Positions 1 through 6,108 of a stretch of 10,091 nt of DNA are shown piece by piece; the stretch's first letter is position 1; each line of letters opens with the position of its first letter. The notes below the pieces were generated by a model. The model made no database searches. It was not told where the DNA came from and saw nothing but the letters and a program-made list of their open reading frames with translations. Source of the stretch: Planctomycetota bacterium (lineage in GTDB: Bacteria; Planctomycetota; Phycisphaerae; Sedimentisphaerales; Anaerobacaceae). Made by a program: the position numbers and the translations under genes. The stretch covers positions 1-10,091 of the forward strand of contig JABMRO010000401.1 of assembly GCA_013202635.1 (NCBI GenBank), written 5' to 3'.

Positions 1-111
1 GCCTCTGCCCATCATGCCTCTGCCGCGGAAACCTGGACCACCTCGGCCCATCATGCCTCTACCCTGAAAACCTCGCCCGCCTTGGCCCATCATGCCTCTA
101 CCTGAAAAACC
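1..111 (-). repeat. In-frame tandem 39-bp repeats (13-aa GFxGRGMMGxGGx)
   Basis: Residues 170-206 of the leftmost protein contain three consecutive 13-residue units: GFSGRGMMGQGGR, GFQGRGMMGRGGP and GFRGRGMMGRG, the last cut by the window edge. The underlying DNA repeats every 39 bp, and the array may continue to the left of the window. A degenerate earlier copy (GFQGRGMGGW) lies at residues 138-147. The third-position differences between units suggest the repeats are not very recent. Confidence 0.8.
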
Positions 112-618
112 CTCATACCATGGGCACATACCTCTTTGACAGCACGGGCATAAACCTTCACACTGATAACGTCGGTTCCATCCGCCCATACCTCTACCCT
201 GAAAACCTCGTCCCCTTCCGCCAAACATCTGTTGCATAGGTTTATTACGCGCTGGACGAGATTGCTGCGACCTGCCCATTCTACCCTGAGGCGCGCCTTC
301 CTGAGCCGTCCCTTGCTGACGCTTCATTCGCATAACTTCGGCTTTTTTCCGGGCGGCTTCTTGCTGCTTTTCCTTTTTCAGAGCCTCTTGCCGACGTTTC
401 ATTCGCATAGCCTCGGCAAGTTTGGCCTGTGCTTCGTTTTCCGCTTGTTGTCCGCGAGGCCGTTCAATCCGGCCCCTTTGCCCTTGCCGGGGCCCCTGCA
501 TCCGTCTGGGTCTTGGCTCCTGCTGGGGAGTATCTGTTTGTTCCTGAGCGATAAGATTTTCAACTCCTATCAACACAACCGCTGTTACAATGCTCAATAT
601 AATTATTTTCTTCAACAT
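1..618 (-). CDS. Secreted Arg/Gly/Met-rich low-complexity protein with Cys cluster (partial, 3' end beyond window)
   Basis: I do not recognise this gene. Reading leftward from the ATG at 618-616, 206 codons stay open to the edge of the window, so the C-terminus is missing. Residues 1-25 look like a signal peptide: MLKK, a hydrophobic core, then ENLIA before Gln25. Residues about 26-57 are rich in Pro, Arg and Gln. Residues about 58-105 are Ala/Glu/Lys/Arg/Gln-rich and likely helical or coiled coil, with a duplicated AE(A/V)MRMKR motif. From about 133 the chain is Gly/Arg/Met-rich. It is interrupted by a cysteine cluster (C153, C157, C159, C160, C165) and ends in 13-residue repeats of the type GFxGRGMMGxGGx. 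A weak purine-rich ribosome site (AAAGAGA) precedes the start. The first 59 nt overlap the end of the small ORF upstream, suggesting co-expression. The Cys and Met content could mean metal binding and the R/G tract polyanion binding, but both are guesses. A real coding region is supported by the in-frame repeats and the signal peptide. Confidence 0.75.
   Translation of the reverse strand, partial: MLKKIIILSIVTAVVLIGVENLIAQEQTDTPQQEPRPRRMQGPRQGQRGRIERPRGQQAENEAQAKLAEAMRMKRRQEALKKEKQQEAARKKAEVMRMKRQQGTAQEGAPQGRMGRSQQSRPARNKPMQQMFGGRGRGFQGRGMGGWNRRYQCEGLCPCCQRGMCPWYEGFSGRGMMGQGGRGFQGRGMMGRGGPGFRGRGMMGRG
312..417 (-). repeat. Direct repeat pair of 31 bp, 75 bp apart, inside the Arg/Gly/Met-rich gene
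   Basis: The segments 387-417 and 312-342 match at 27 of 31 positions by eye. They encode AEAMRMKRRQ (residues 68-77) and AEVMRMKRQQ (residues 93-102). The in-frame 25-residue period implies an internal duplication in the predicted helical, basic region of the protein. Confidence 0.7.
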
Positions 619-802
619 TTTTCGTCTCTTTCTGAGTCACAGTCTCTTTTTGTTTGTCTTGACGTTTCGTATTCTGCTGTTTAGGAGCGGATTTAAAAAT
701 TGAATTCGTCAAATTTCTGATAAACATCCGCAGAGCAGCAATATTTTCGGTTACTATCAGTACAACCGCCGCTTTAATATCCCCAGTAACTTTCTTCAGC
801 AT
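560..802 (-). CDS. Small ORF, 80 aa, overlapping the start of the Arg/Gly/Met-rich gene
   Basis: I do not recognise this gene. The ATG at 802-800 is preceded by a strong ribosome-binding site, GGGGAG at 811-816, with an 8-nt spacer. This favours it over an ORF start further upstream at 874. The product begins MLKKVTGDIKAAVVLIVTEN and then becomes Lys/Gln/Glu-rich (residues about 40-66). Its start resembles the signal peptides of the gene immediately downstream and of the exported methyltransferase (MLKK, AVVLI, EN, IA), but the hydrophobic core is broken by charged residues and is unlikely to work as a signal. The last 59 nt overlap the downstream gene in another frame, which could couple their translation. 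It may be a genuine small protein, a leader peptide, or a decayed partial duplicate of the neighbouring gene's 5' end. The good ribosome site and partial homology are the only support. Confidence 0.4.
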   Translation of the reverse strand: MLKKVTGDIKAAVVLIVTENIAALRMFIRNLTNSIFKSAPKQQNTKRQDKQKETVTQKETKNVEENNYIEHCNSGCVDRS

Positions 803-810
803 TTTTACTG

Positions 811-816
811 CTCCCC
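811..816 (-). promoter_or_regulatory. Ribosome-binding site GGGGAG deciding the small-ORF start
   Basis: GGGGAG on the minus strand lies 8 nt before the ATG at 802. It is stronger than the site preceding the overlapping downstream gene, which suggests the small ORF is translated and may deliver ribosomes to that gene. Confidence 0.5.
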
Positions 817-878
817 TAATTAGCCACTGTTCCTGTTTGCTCCGGCACCGGTATTCATATATACAGACGCACACAAAG

Positions 879-900
879 CCAGAAATATTGCCGTTTCTGG
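879..900 (-). terminator. Small hairpin downstream of the permease, possible weak terminator
   Basis: CCAGAAA (879-885) and TTTCTGG (894-900) form a 7-bp perfect stem with an 8-nt loop, about 100 nt past the permease stop codon. On the minus strand it is followed only by CTTTGTGTG, not a clear T-run, so intrinsic termination is uncertain. The rest of 803-999 shows no gene or convincing promoter. Confidence 0.25.
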
Positions 901-999
901 GAAAATTTTATAAAAAAGTGAGGAAAACCCATTTATTGAGCTGTTTTATGGAACTTTGCGCAATTATTAGGAAATTGAAAGTGGAAATGCTCAGATATT

Positions 1000-2352
1000 T
1001 TAGTTTCCATTTTGCCGCGCCGAACGGCGAACAAAAGACCAAATATAATAGACCGGGATTCCCAAGAGGATGCTGCCGAGACTGTAAATCGAAGGCTTCG
1101 GCCACTGAATGAACGCAAATACAGCCATAAAAGTAATCACAGCCATGAAGATTGCCGGAACAACAGGATATCCGGGCACACGAAACGGTCTTTCCATGTC
1201 CGGCCGGCGCCATCTAAGGACATACACCGCTCCGACAAAAAGCAGTGCAAAAAGCGATAAGCCCACCGAAGCATACTGGTACAAATCTCTGAAATTCTTC
1301 ATCCCGAACAGAATAGCGATTGCGCACGTGCTTTGCGCGAGCATCGCGTACACAGGGATACCGCCCTTTGAACTGACGCGTCCGGCTACGGATGGAAACA
1401 ATCTGTCCTTGGCCATGGCGTAGTAAATCCGCGGGCCGGTGATAATGAATGCGCGCACTGTAGCCAAAAACGTCAATCCTAACAAAACGGAGAAGACGTT
1501 GGAGGCTCTCTGTCCAAAAAGTTTTCCGACCGCCAGTTTGGGAACCAGTTCCGCATTGTCAAATCCCACATCAGCCAGAGGTACCGCATAAGCAAAAACG
1601 AGATTCAAGGCCAGGTACAAAACGATTACCAATCCGGCGCCCAGCAGCAGCGACCGCGGGAGAATTTTGGCCGGGTTCTTAACCTCGCCGGCCAGATAGC
1701 TGGCGGCGTTCCAGCCGCTGTAAGCAAACATGACATAGAACAACTGAGTAACCGCAGTCCCAAACTTGACCTTCCCTACCGACTGCCCTTCCGAAAGGTT
1801 TGCCAGTTGTCCTCTGCCGAACAGAAACGCCAACAATACCAGAAGTACGAACAGGCCGAATTTGAGAACCGTCGTGACGTTTTGTGTCCAGGCGGACTGA
1901 CGGTGACCAAGGAGATTAGGCAGTGTAACCACAACTATAATAGCAGCGGCGGTTGCTTTGATAATGAGGCCGGCTTCCTTCTCTGCCAACCCGAATGGCG
2001 TCAAAAGGTACTTAGCCGCTATATAGCTGGCTACAGCTAACGGCGCGGAAAAGCCCAAAAAAAATGACGTCCAGCCGGACAAAAAGGCGGGCATCGGCCC
2101 GTATGCTTCGCGAAGGTAAACGTACTCTCCGCCCGATCGGGGCAGAGCCGCTGCCAACTCCGCCACACAAAGGGCACCGCATATGGCCAACAAACCACCA
2201 AGGACCCAAAGTCCGAATATTACGGGGTAGTTCTGGAGAGAAGCCATCATGTATCCGGGCGAGATTAGAATTCCTGTCCCAACCATGCTGGCAATCACCA
2301 CGTAGGTCGAAGTCGATAGACCAAATCCTCGCTGCAATTCTTCCTTTGGCAT
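1000..2352 (-). CDS. APC-superfamily amino acid permease (LAT/SteT-like)
   Basis: This is an integral inner-membrane secondary transporter of about 450 residues with around 12 hydrophobic segments, the usual size and topology of the APC fold. Family signatures in order are GTGI in the first helix (residues 25-28), RSGGEYVYLREAYG (72-85), FAYSGWNAASYLAGEVKNP (209-227), the GPRIYYAMAKDRLFP loop (306-320) and RPDMERPFRVPGYP near the end (383-395). These place it with L-type amino acid transporter relatives and bacterial SteT-like exchangers, which move neutral amino acids. The substrate cannot be read from the sequence. I chose the ATG at 2352 because AAGGA lies 8 nt upstream and the protein then starts just before the first helix. 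An in-frame ATG at 2436 would add 28 atypical residues, and its nearest GGAGG is 16 nt away. It lies 133 nt after the TIM-barrel gene on the same strand and may share its transcript. Confidence 0.9.
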   Translation of the reverse strand: MPKEELQRGFGLSTSTYVVIASMVGTGILISPGYMMASLQNYPVIFGLWVLGGLLAICGALCVAELAAALPRSGGEYVYLREAYGPMPAFLSGWTSFFLGFSAPLAVASYIAAKYLLTPFGLAEKEAGLIIKATAAAIIVVVTLPNLLGHRQSAWTQNVTTVLKFGLFVLLVLLAFLFGRGQLANLSEGQSVGKVKFGTAVTQLFYVMFAYSGWNAASYLAGEVKNPAKILPRSLLLGAGLVIVLYLALNLVFAYAVPLADVGFDNAELVPKLAVGKLFGQRASNVFSVLLGLTFLATVRAFIITGPRIYYAMAKDRLFPSVAGRVSSKGGIPVYAMLAQSTCAIAILFGMKNFRDLYQYASVGLSLFALLFVGAVYVLRWRRPDMERPFRVPGYPVVPAIFMAVITFMAVFAFIQWPKPSIYSLGSILLGIPVYYIWSFVRRSARQNGN

Positions 2353-2360
2353 TCTTATTG

Positions 2361-2365
2361 TCCTT
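2361..2365 (-). promoter_or_regulatory. Ribosome-binding site AAGGA deciding the permease start
   Basis: AAGGA on the minus strand lies 8 nt before the ATG at 2352. This is optimal spacing, and it supports the shorter 450-residue product over the 478-residue alternative. Confidence 0.55.
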
Positions 2366-2485
2366 AAAGTACCCCCATCTTTAATGATTGCACGTCCTAA
2401 ACAGCAAGATGCGTCTTTGGCTGTGTCGGAAGCCATCCGGCAGATTCCGGCGCCTCCGTTTCAATAATATCTCAGTGTTTTTTAT

Positions 2486-3424
2486 TCACGCATTCAGGGA
2501 TTTGGCCAGAAGCTCGTCCCATATCCGCCGCTGTTCAATCAGCGCCTGGAGACGGTCAGGGACCTTATCGCTTACTTCCAGCAGTTGCCAGCCCTTCCAG
2601 CCCATTTTTACAAGCAGGTCCATCTGAAGCTGATACGGAAAGCCCGTATCCTTAAGATTGTGAAGATGCAGCGTATCACCCAGCAAACTCCTGACCAGGT
2701 TGAAATTGTGCTCGAACCCGTTGCCTCTGGTATCCCTCTTATCGGAGTTGAGTTTCACCCGGACGCTCGGCTGGTTAACGTTGTTCATAATCGCCCTGAG
2801 AGTCGGCAGCTCGCCGACACTTCCGTGCGCTTCAAGGCGAACTTGCTGGCCATAGTCGGTGGCGAAGGCTCCCAAAATGTTCATCGAGCTGCTTATTTGC
2901 TCGATGGTCTTCTCTCGCGGGACGCCGTCGTGAAAACTGTTCGGGAATACTCTCACACCGCTGGAACCCACGTCACGGCTTAGTTTTATGTAGGCCTTGG
3001 TACTTTCAATCGCTGCTTTGAGCTTCGCAGCATCCGGCGAATCATACCGTTCACCAGTAGCAATACCGACTAACGTTACAGGGCTGTCCTCAAACTGTTT
3101 CCGTGCTTCGCGGCGCTGCTGTGCGTCAAGTTCAAGCTCAACACCGTGAGCATAGGACTGGCTGGTTCGCAACTCAACGCCAAACGTCCTGGCCTTGCAG
3201 CAGTTGGCAATCAGTGTCGGGATATCCCAGTTTTTGCCCCATTGATAGATCGTAAAACCAAATCTCGTCCTGGCATTGGGCTTCAATGCTGATGTTCTCA
3301 AAATATTACTGCAAGATGTTAAAGCCGTCCCGGCAACAGTACCGGCAGCAACACAGATACCATGCGCCAGAAAGCTGCGGCGTGAGAGTTCCTGTCGCTC
3401 GAAAGACATAATCGCAAAATCCAT
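2486..3424 (-). CDS. Tat-exported lipoprotein with xylose-isomerase-like TIM barrel (sugar phosphate isomerase/epimerase family)
   Basis: This 312-residue protein begins with a twin-arginine signal: SRRSFLA at residues 14-20, a mild hydrophobic stretch, and a lipobox-like LTSC ending at C38. It is therefore probably exported folded and lipid-anchored. The rest matches the AP-endonuclease-2/xylose-isomerase-like TIM barrel. Candidate metal-ligand positions typical of that fold are E84 (VELRT), E198 with H200 (RLEAHG), N226/D228 (VKLNSD), H253/H255 (LHLHNLKD) and E283 (LLEVSD), so an active metalloenzyme is plausible. Members isomerise or epimerise sugars, but others act as oxidoreductase partners or endonucleases, and the substrate is unknown. 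The start is uncertain: ATG 3424 lacks a good ribosome site, and ATG 3409 (MSFERQ) is an alternative with GGATGG upstream. The gene follows the exported methyltransferase by only 21 nt, indicating co-transcription. Confidence 0.8.
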   Translation of the reverse strand: MDFAIMSFERQELSRRSFLAHGICVAAGTVAGTALTSCSNILRTSALKPNARTRFGFTIYQWGKNWDIPTLIANCCKARTFGVELRTSQSYAHGVELELDAQQRREARKQFEDSPVTLVGIATGERYDSPDAAKLKAAIESTKAYIKLSRDVGSSGVRVFPNSFHDGVPREKTIEQISSSMNILGAFATDYGQQVRLEAHGSVGELPTLRAIMNNVNQPSVRVKLNSDKRDTRGNGFEHNFNLVRSLLGDTLHLHNLKDTGFPYQLQMDLLVKMGWKGWQLLEVSDKVPDRLQALIEQRRIWDELLAKSLNA

Positions 3425-3445
3425 CCAATATCAACAACAATTCAG

Positions 3446-4174
3446 TTATTCACTTAAGCGCTTTTTAAGTGTAATACTTAGGCCCTGACCCTGCCCCTGA
3501 AAAACCGTCTCCAGGTTCGAATCTGTAGTAATGGCCTTAATGTAATCCTGCATCCGTGAACCCATATTAACATTGTGGCCCAGAATCAATCCGCCCGGAC
3601 GCACCAACGGCAGCAGCTTTTGTAAATAGTCAATGTAACCGGGCTTGTCCGCATCAATGAAAAGAACGTCAATTGGTTCTTTGATATTTTTAACTGTCTC
3701 GTGGGCATCACCCATAACGAGTGTAACAATATTATCGACACCGGCACGTTTGAAGTTCTTGCGCGCCAACGCCGCCCGGCCCTCGTCGATATCATGAGTG
3801 GTAAGCTTGCCGCCGGTGGCACGCAGCGCAAGACAGAACCAGATGCCCGAGTACCCGTTGGAAGTGCCGATCTCGACAACATGTTTGGCGCCAACCGCTT
3901 CAGTTAGCAGCCGCAGTATTCGCCCGTCCTCCAACGGTACGTTCATATTCCCGCTACGCTGGTTGCGGTCCATATCATCAAGGACGCTCAAAATTTTCTT
4001 CTCTTCTTCGTTCACCGCCGTAGGTGGATTTTGTTGAGATGTTGCGTCCATACCCCTGCCGCCCCGCCTTCCGCCAAAACCTCCGCCTCGCGGTCTCGGC
4101 TGGGCCGTTAAGCTCTCAACAACTGCTGCCAATACAACCACCACTGCAATAACCAGCAAAATCTTCTTTAACAT
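3446..4174 (-). CDS. Exported class I O-methyltransferase-like protein (COMT/caffeoyl-CoA OMT family)
   Basis: This 242-residue protein starts at ATG 4174 behind a strong ribosome site (AAAGGAG at 4181-4187). Residues 1-24 form a signal peptide or membrane anchor (MLKK, a long Ile/Val/Leu core, LTA before Q25). An Arg/Gly-rich linker follows (RGGGFGGRRGGRGM, residues 29-42), then a complete Rossmann methyltransferase domain from about residue 55. SAM-binding motif I is VVEIGTSNGYSG (99-110), the acidic D128/D130 motif follows strand 2 (THDID), and LFIDADKPGY (171-180) carries the usual metal-binding Asp. In the next ligand motif, normally (A/S)DN, the sequence is GHN (199-201), so Asp is replaced by His200. 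A signal peptide on a SAM-dependent enzyme is unusual, since SAM is cytoplasmic. The catalytic domain may sit on the cytoplasmic face of a membrane anchor, or may have another role. It is the first gene of a group with the TIM-barrel lipoprotein. Confidence 0.85.
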   Translation of the reverse strand: MLKKILLVIAVVVVLAAVVESLTAQPRPRGGGFGGRRGGRGMDATSQQNPPTAVNEEEKKILSVLDDMDRNQRSGNMNVPLEDGRILRLLTEAVGAKHVVEIGTSNGYSGIWFCLALRATGGKLTTHDIDEGRAALARKNFKRAGVDNIVTLVMGDAHETVKNIKEPIDVLFIDADKPGYIDYLQKLLPLVRPGGLILGHNVNMGSRMQDYIKAITTDSNLETVFQGQGQGLSITLKKRLSE

Positions 4175-4311
4175 TTCTCGCTCCTTTCAAAAAAATATAG
4201 TCTGTCATTGTTCTACTATATCGGATACGTACAGTTAAAGACGATTTCGAAAGGTGACTTTATTGCGGTTGGTATGAAAAATCCACAAAAAAATAGAGAG
4301 AAAAATCCCGC

Positions 4312-4364
4312 TCGGAGAAATTCAAGTCGCCCGCATTCAACAAATTAAACTTATTTTTCTCCGA
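4312..4364. repeat. Inverted repeat with 9-bp arms in a gene-free stretch
   Basis: TCGGAGAAA (4312-4320) and TTTCTCCGA (4356-4364) are perfect complements separated by 35 nt. They lie between the acetyltransferase stop (4411) and the methyltransferase start (4174). Read leftward the second arm is followed by GCGGGATTTTTCTC, faintly terminator-like, but the loop is long. I found no convincing promoter for the methyltransferase elsewhere in 4175-4410. Confidence 0.35.
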
Positions 4365-4410
4365 CAGAATCTCTAAAATAATACTTTTCCATATGCGTTA
4401 ACACATACTT

Positions 4411-5205
4411 TTAAGACGTCTTAAGCTCAACTTCAAATTCACCGAAGGAACCAATAACCTCAAAGCCCAATTTTTCATAGCACCTGATTGCACTTGTATT
4501 GTCCGCTTTTACGTTAAGGCCAATATGGTCTATTTCGTTTAATAATGATTTACAAACCCGGGCGGCTGCAATTCTACCGTGTCCCCTTCCTCTATAATCC
4601 GGATGCGTTGCAATGTTACCCAAAGCAGCGACTTTATAGCGGGCAGAATAAACATGCACACCTGCGACACTTACCAGTGCACCAGACTGTCGAATGCCAT
4701 AGTATTGTTTCGTCTCCAACATCCTCGGTTCAAAAAAGTTGCCGGGATAAGCTTTTTCAAACAAGCTCATAATTTCGCCTAAATCAGACATTGAAAGTCC
4801 TCCGGCCTCGGAGCTATCAATGTCCGCTAACAGTGATTTATCTGTCAAAGCCATCCTGTCATGCCTGCCGAATGGCCGTAAATCATAACGCTCCGCCAAT
4901 ATACTCTCCGAACCTGAAATCAGGTGGGCATGAAAACGCCTTGGCAAAATGCCAATCAAACAACGCAAAAGCTCTTCCGTATAAACGGCCTTATCATCTT
5001 CTCCAAGGGCATGAAGACACGGCAAACTTCCCCCCGTGTACATCAGTGCTATAGCACGGATACCTGCTGAGTCAGTCAATGCATACCATGTCGTGTAAGG
5101 CCAGAAAAAATCGTCCAGGTCACCAAGACTATAAATATTAAGAAACACATTACCGCGGAGAAATGTCTCTATCGTATCCTTATCATGTAAACATACCGCC
5201 TTCAT
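4411..5205 (-). CDS. GNAT-family N-acetyltransferase
   Basis: This 264-residue protein has its GCN5-related acetyltransferase domain in the C-terminal half. The acetyl-CoA pyrophosphate loop appears as GNIATHPDYRGRGHG (residues 196-210, with RGRGHG as the Q/RxxGxG/A motif). The late motif NTSAIRCYEKLGF (236-248) is typical of the fold. Residues 1-120 form a divergent N-terminal region, so the protein is longer than minimal GNATs and may be a tandem GNAT with a degenerate first half. It would transfer an acyl group from acyl-CoA to an amine; the substrate is unknown. I chose ATG 5205 because an AAGGGA site lies just upstream and because the start overlaps the stop of the homocysteine methyltransferase gene as ATGA. 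The 32-residue extension to 5301 would lie wholly inside that gene. It is the last gene of a three-gene operon. Confidence 0.85.
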   Translation of the reverse strand: MKAVCLHDKDTIETFLRGNVFLNIYSLGDLDDFFWPYTTWYALTDSAGIRAIALMYTGGSLPCLHALGEDDKAVYTEELLRCLIGILPRRFHAHLISGSESILAERYDLRPFGRHDRMALTDKSLLADIDSSEAGGLSMSDLGEIMSLFEKAYPGNFFEPRMLETKQYYGIRQSGALVSVAGVHVYSARYKVAALGNIATHPDYRGRGHGRIAAARVCKSLLNEIDHIGLNVKADNTSAIRCYEKLGFEVIGSFGEFEVELKTS

Positions 5206-6080
5206 TGCCCATCCCTTTTTAACAGACCGGCTACTGCGACGATATGCTCCGGCGTTGTTCCGCAGCAGCCACCCACTATTCGGGCACCGGCAGAAATGCA
5301 TTCTGCGATTCCCCGTGCAAAATCATCCGGGGCCATTTCAAATATAGTCTCATTATCAACCAGTTTGGGCTTGCCGGCATTCGGCTGCGCCAACACAGGC
5401 AGTGACGTTGCCGACTTAAGCACCGAGACAATAACAGCCATCTGAGCAGGATCTATTTCACCGCAATTAGCGCCAATAACATCCGCACCACCGTCTGTGA
5501 GGTTTTTCGCACACTGCTGCGCCGAATCGCCCATCATTGTCCTCCCGCCGTTCGCCTCACTCGCAAATGCAATCGAAGCTATCACTGGCAGCGGGAAATT
5601 ATCCTTACACGCACGAAGGGCACACATCGCCTCCCGCAAATCAAACACAGTCTCAATGATAAATCCGTCAACTCCGGATTCCGCTAAGATTCCCGCCTGC
5701 TCCCTGAACGCATCGTAAAATTGCGTCTCCTTATAAGTACCATACGGCTCAAGCAATTGCCCCGTCGAGCTGATATTCCCAAGCACATATTGCCCCTCAC
5801 CGGCAGCTTTCTTTGCAATCTCTACCCCGGCCCGATTCACATCTTGCACAGATACACCGACCTTGTGCGTCTCGATATAGATACGATTCATCGTCAGCGT
5901 ATTGGTCGTTATTGCATCACACCCGCACCGCGCATACTCCCGCTGGATTTCAAGTACAACCTCCGGATTATCAAGATTAGGCCTTGCCCGCCCCATAAGA
6001 CCATGCTTGTCAAGCTCGGTCCCGATTGCTCCATCAAGTAAAATAACATCTTTTTTCTTTAAGGCCATGGATAAATTCAT
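5202..6080 (-). CDS. Homocysteine S-methyltransferase (MetH N-terminal-domain-like)
   Basis: This 292-residue, single-domain protein of the Pfam S-methyl_trans family transfers a methyl group to homocysteine to make methionine. The barrel begins with ILLDGAIGTEL (residues 13-23), followed by DAITTNT (55-61) and LGNISSTG (100-107). The zinc/thiolate site is intact: C206 in GANCG and the C272-C273 pair in GGCCGT. The length fits a stand-alone Hcy-binding module, without the folate, cobalamin or activation domains of full MetH. The methyl donor could therefore be S-methylmethionine, betaine or a separate corrinoid protein; closeness to the MetH module is my impression, not a computed result. I chose ATG 6080 because a GAGGA site lies about 11 nt upstream and it leaves 28 nt after the HAD gene. 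Starting at 6155 would overlap that gene. ATG 6068 is also possible. Confidence 0.88.
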   Translation of the reverse strand: MNLSMALKKKDVILLDGAIGTELDKHGLMGRARPNLDNPEVVLEIQREYARCGCDAITTNTLTMNRIYIETHKVGVSVQDVNRAGVEIAKKAAGEGQYVLGNISSTGQLLEPYGTYKETQFYDAFREQAGILAESGVDGFIIETVFDLREAMCALRACKDNFPLPVIASIAFASEANGGRTMMGDSAQQCAKNLTDGGADVIGANCGEIDPAQMAVIVSVLKSATSLPVLAQPNAGKPKLVDNETIFEMAPDDFARGIAECISAGARIVGGCCGTTPEHIVAVAGLLKRDGQ

Positions 6081-6108
6081 TAGCGGCTCATTCCTCGCTA
6101 CAATTATT

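Noticed and set aside
1..111. Possible CRISPR or other intergenic repeat array
   Set aside because: The 39-bp period is in frame and encodes a coherent 13-residue Gly/Arg/Met repeat; there are no unique spacers between identical repeats.
232..684. Plus-strand 150-codon ORF, Phe/Leu/Ser/Arg-rich
   Set aside because: It is antisense to the signal-peptide-bearing Arg/Gly/Met-rich gene; its odd composition is what the complement of R/G/Q codons gives, and it has no ribosome site.
560..802. Frameshift joining the small ORF and the Arg/Gly/Met-rich gene into one protein
   Set aside because: Each has its own start and ribosome-site-like sequence, and a fusion would place a complete signal peptide in the middle of the protein.
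2353..2436. Longer permease start giving 28 extra residues
   Set aside because: The extension is unlike the family, its ribosome site is too distant (16 nt), and ATG 2352 has AAGGA at 8 nt.
4175..4300. Promoter for the exported methyltransferase
   Set aside because: TATAGT and TATATT hexamers occur on the minus strand, but none has a matching -35 box at 16-18 nt.
5206..5301. Extended acetyltransferase start inside the homocysteine methyltransferase gene
   Set aside because: It would overlap the upstream gene by 100 nt in a different frame; ATG 5205 has a ribosome site and the typical ATGA junction.
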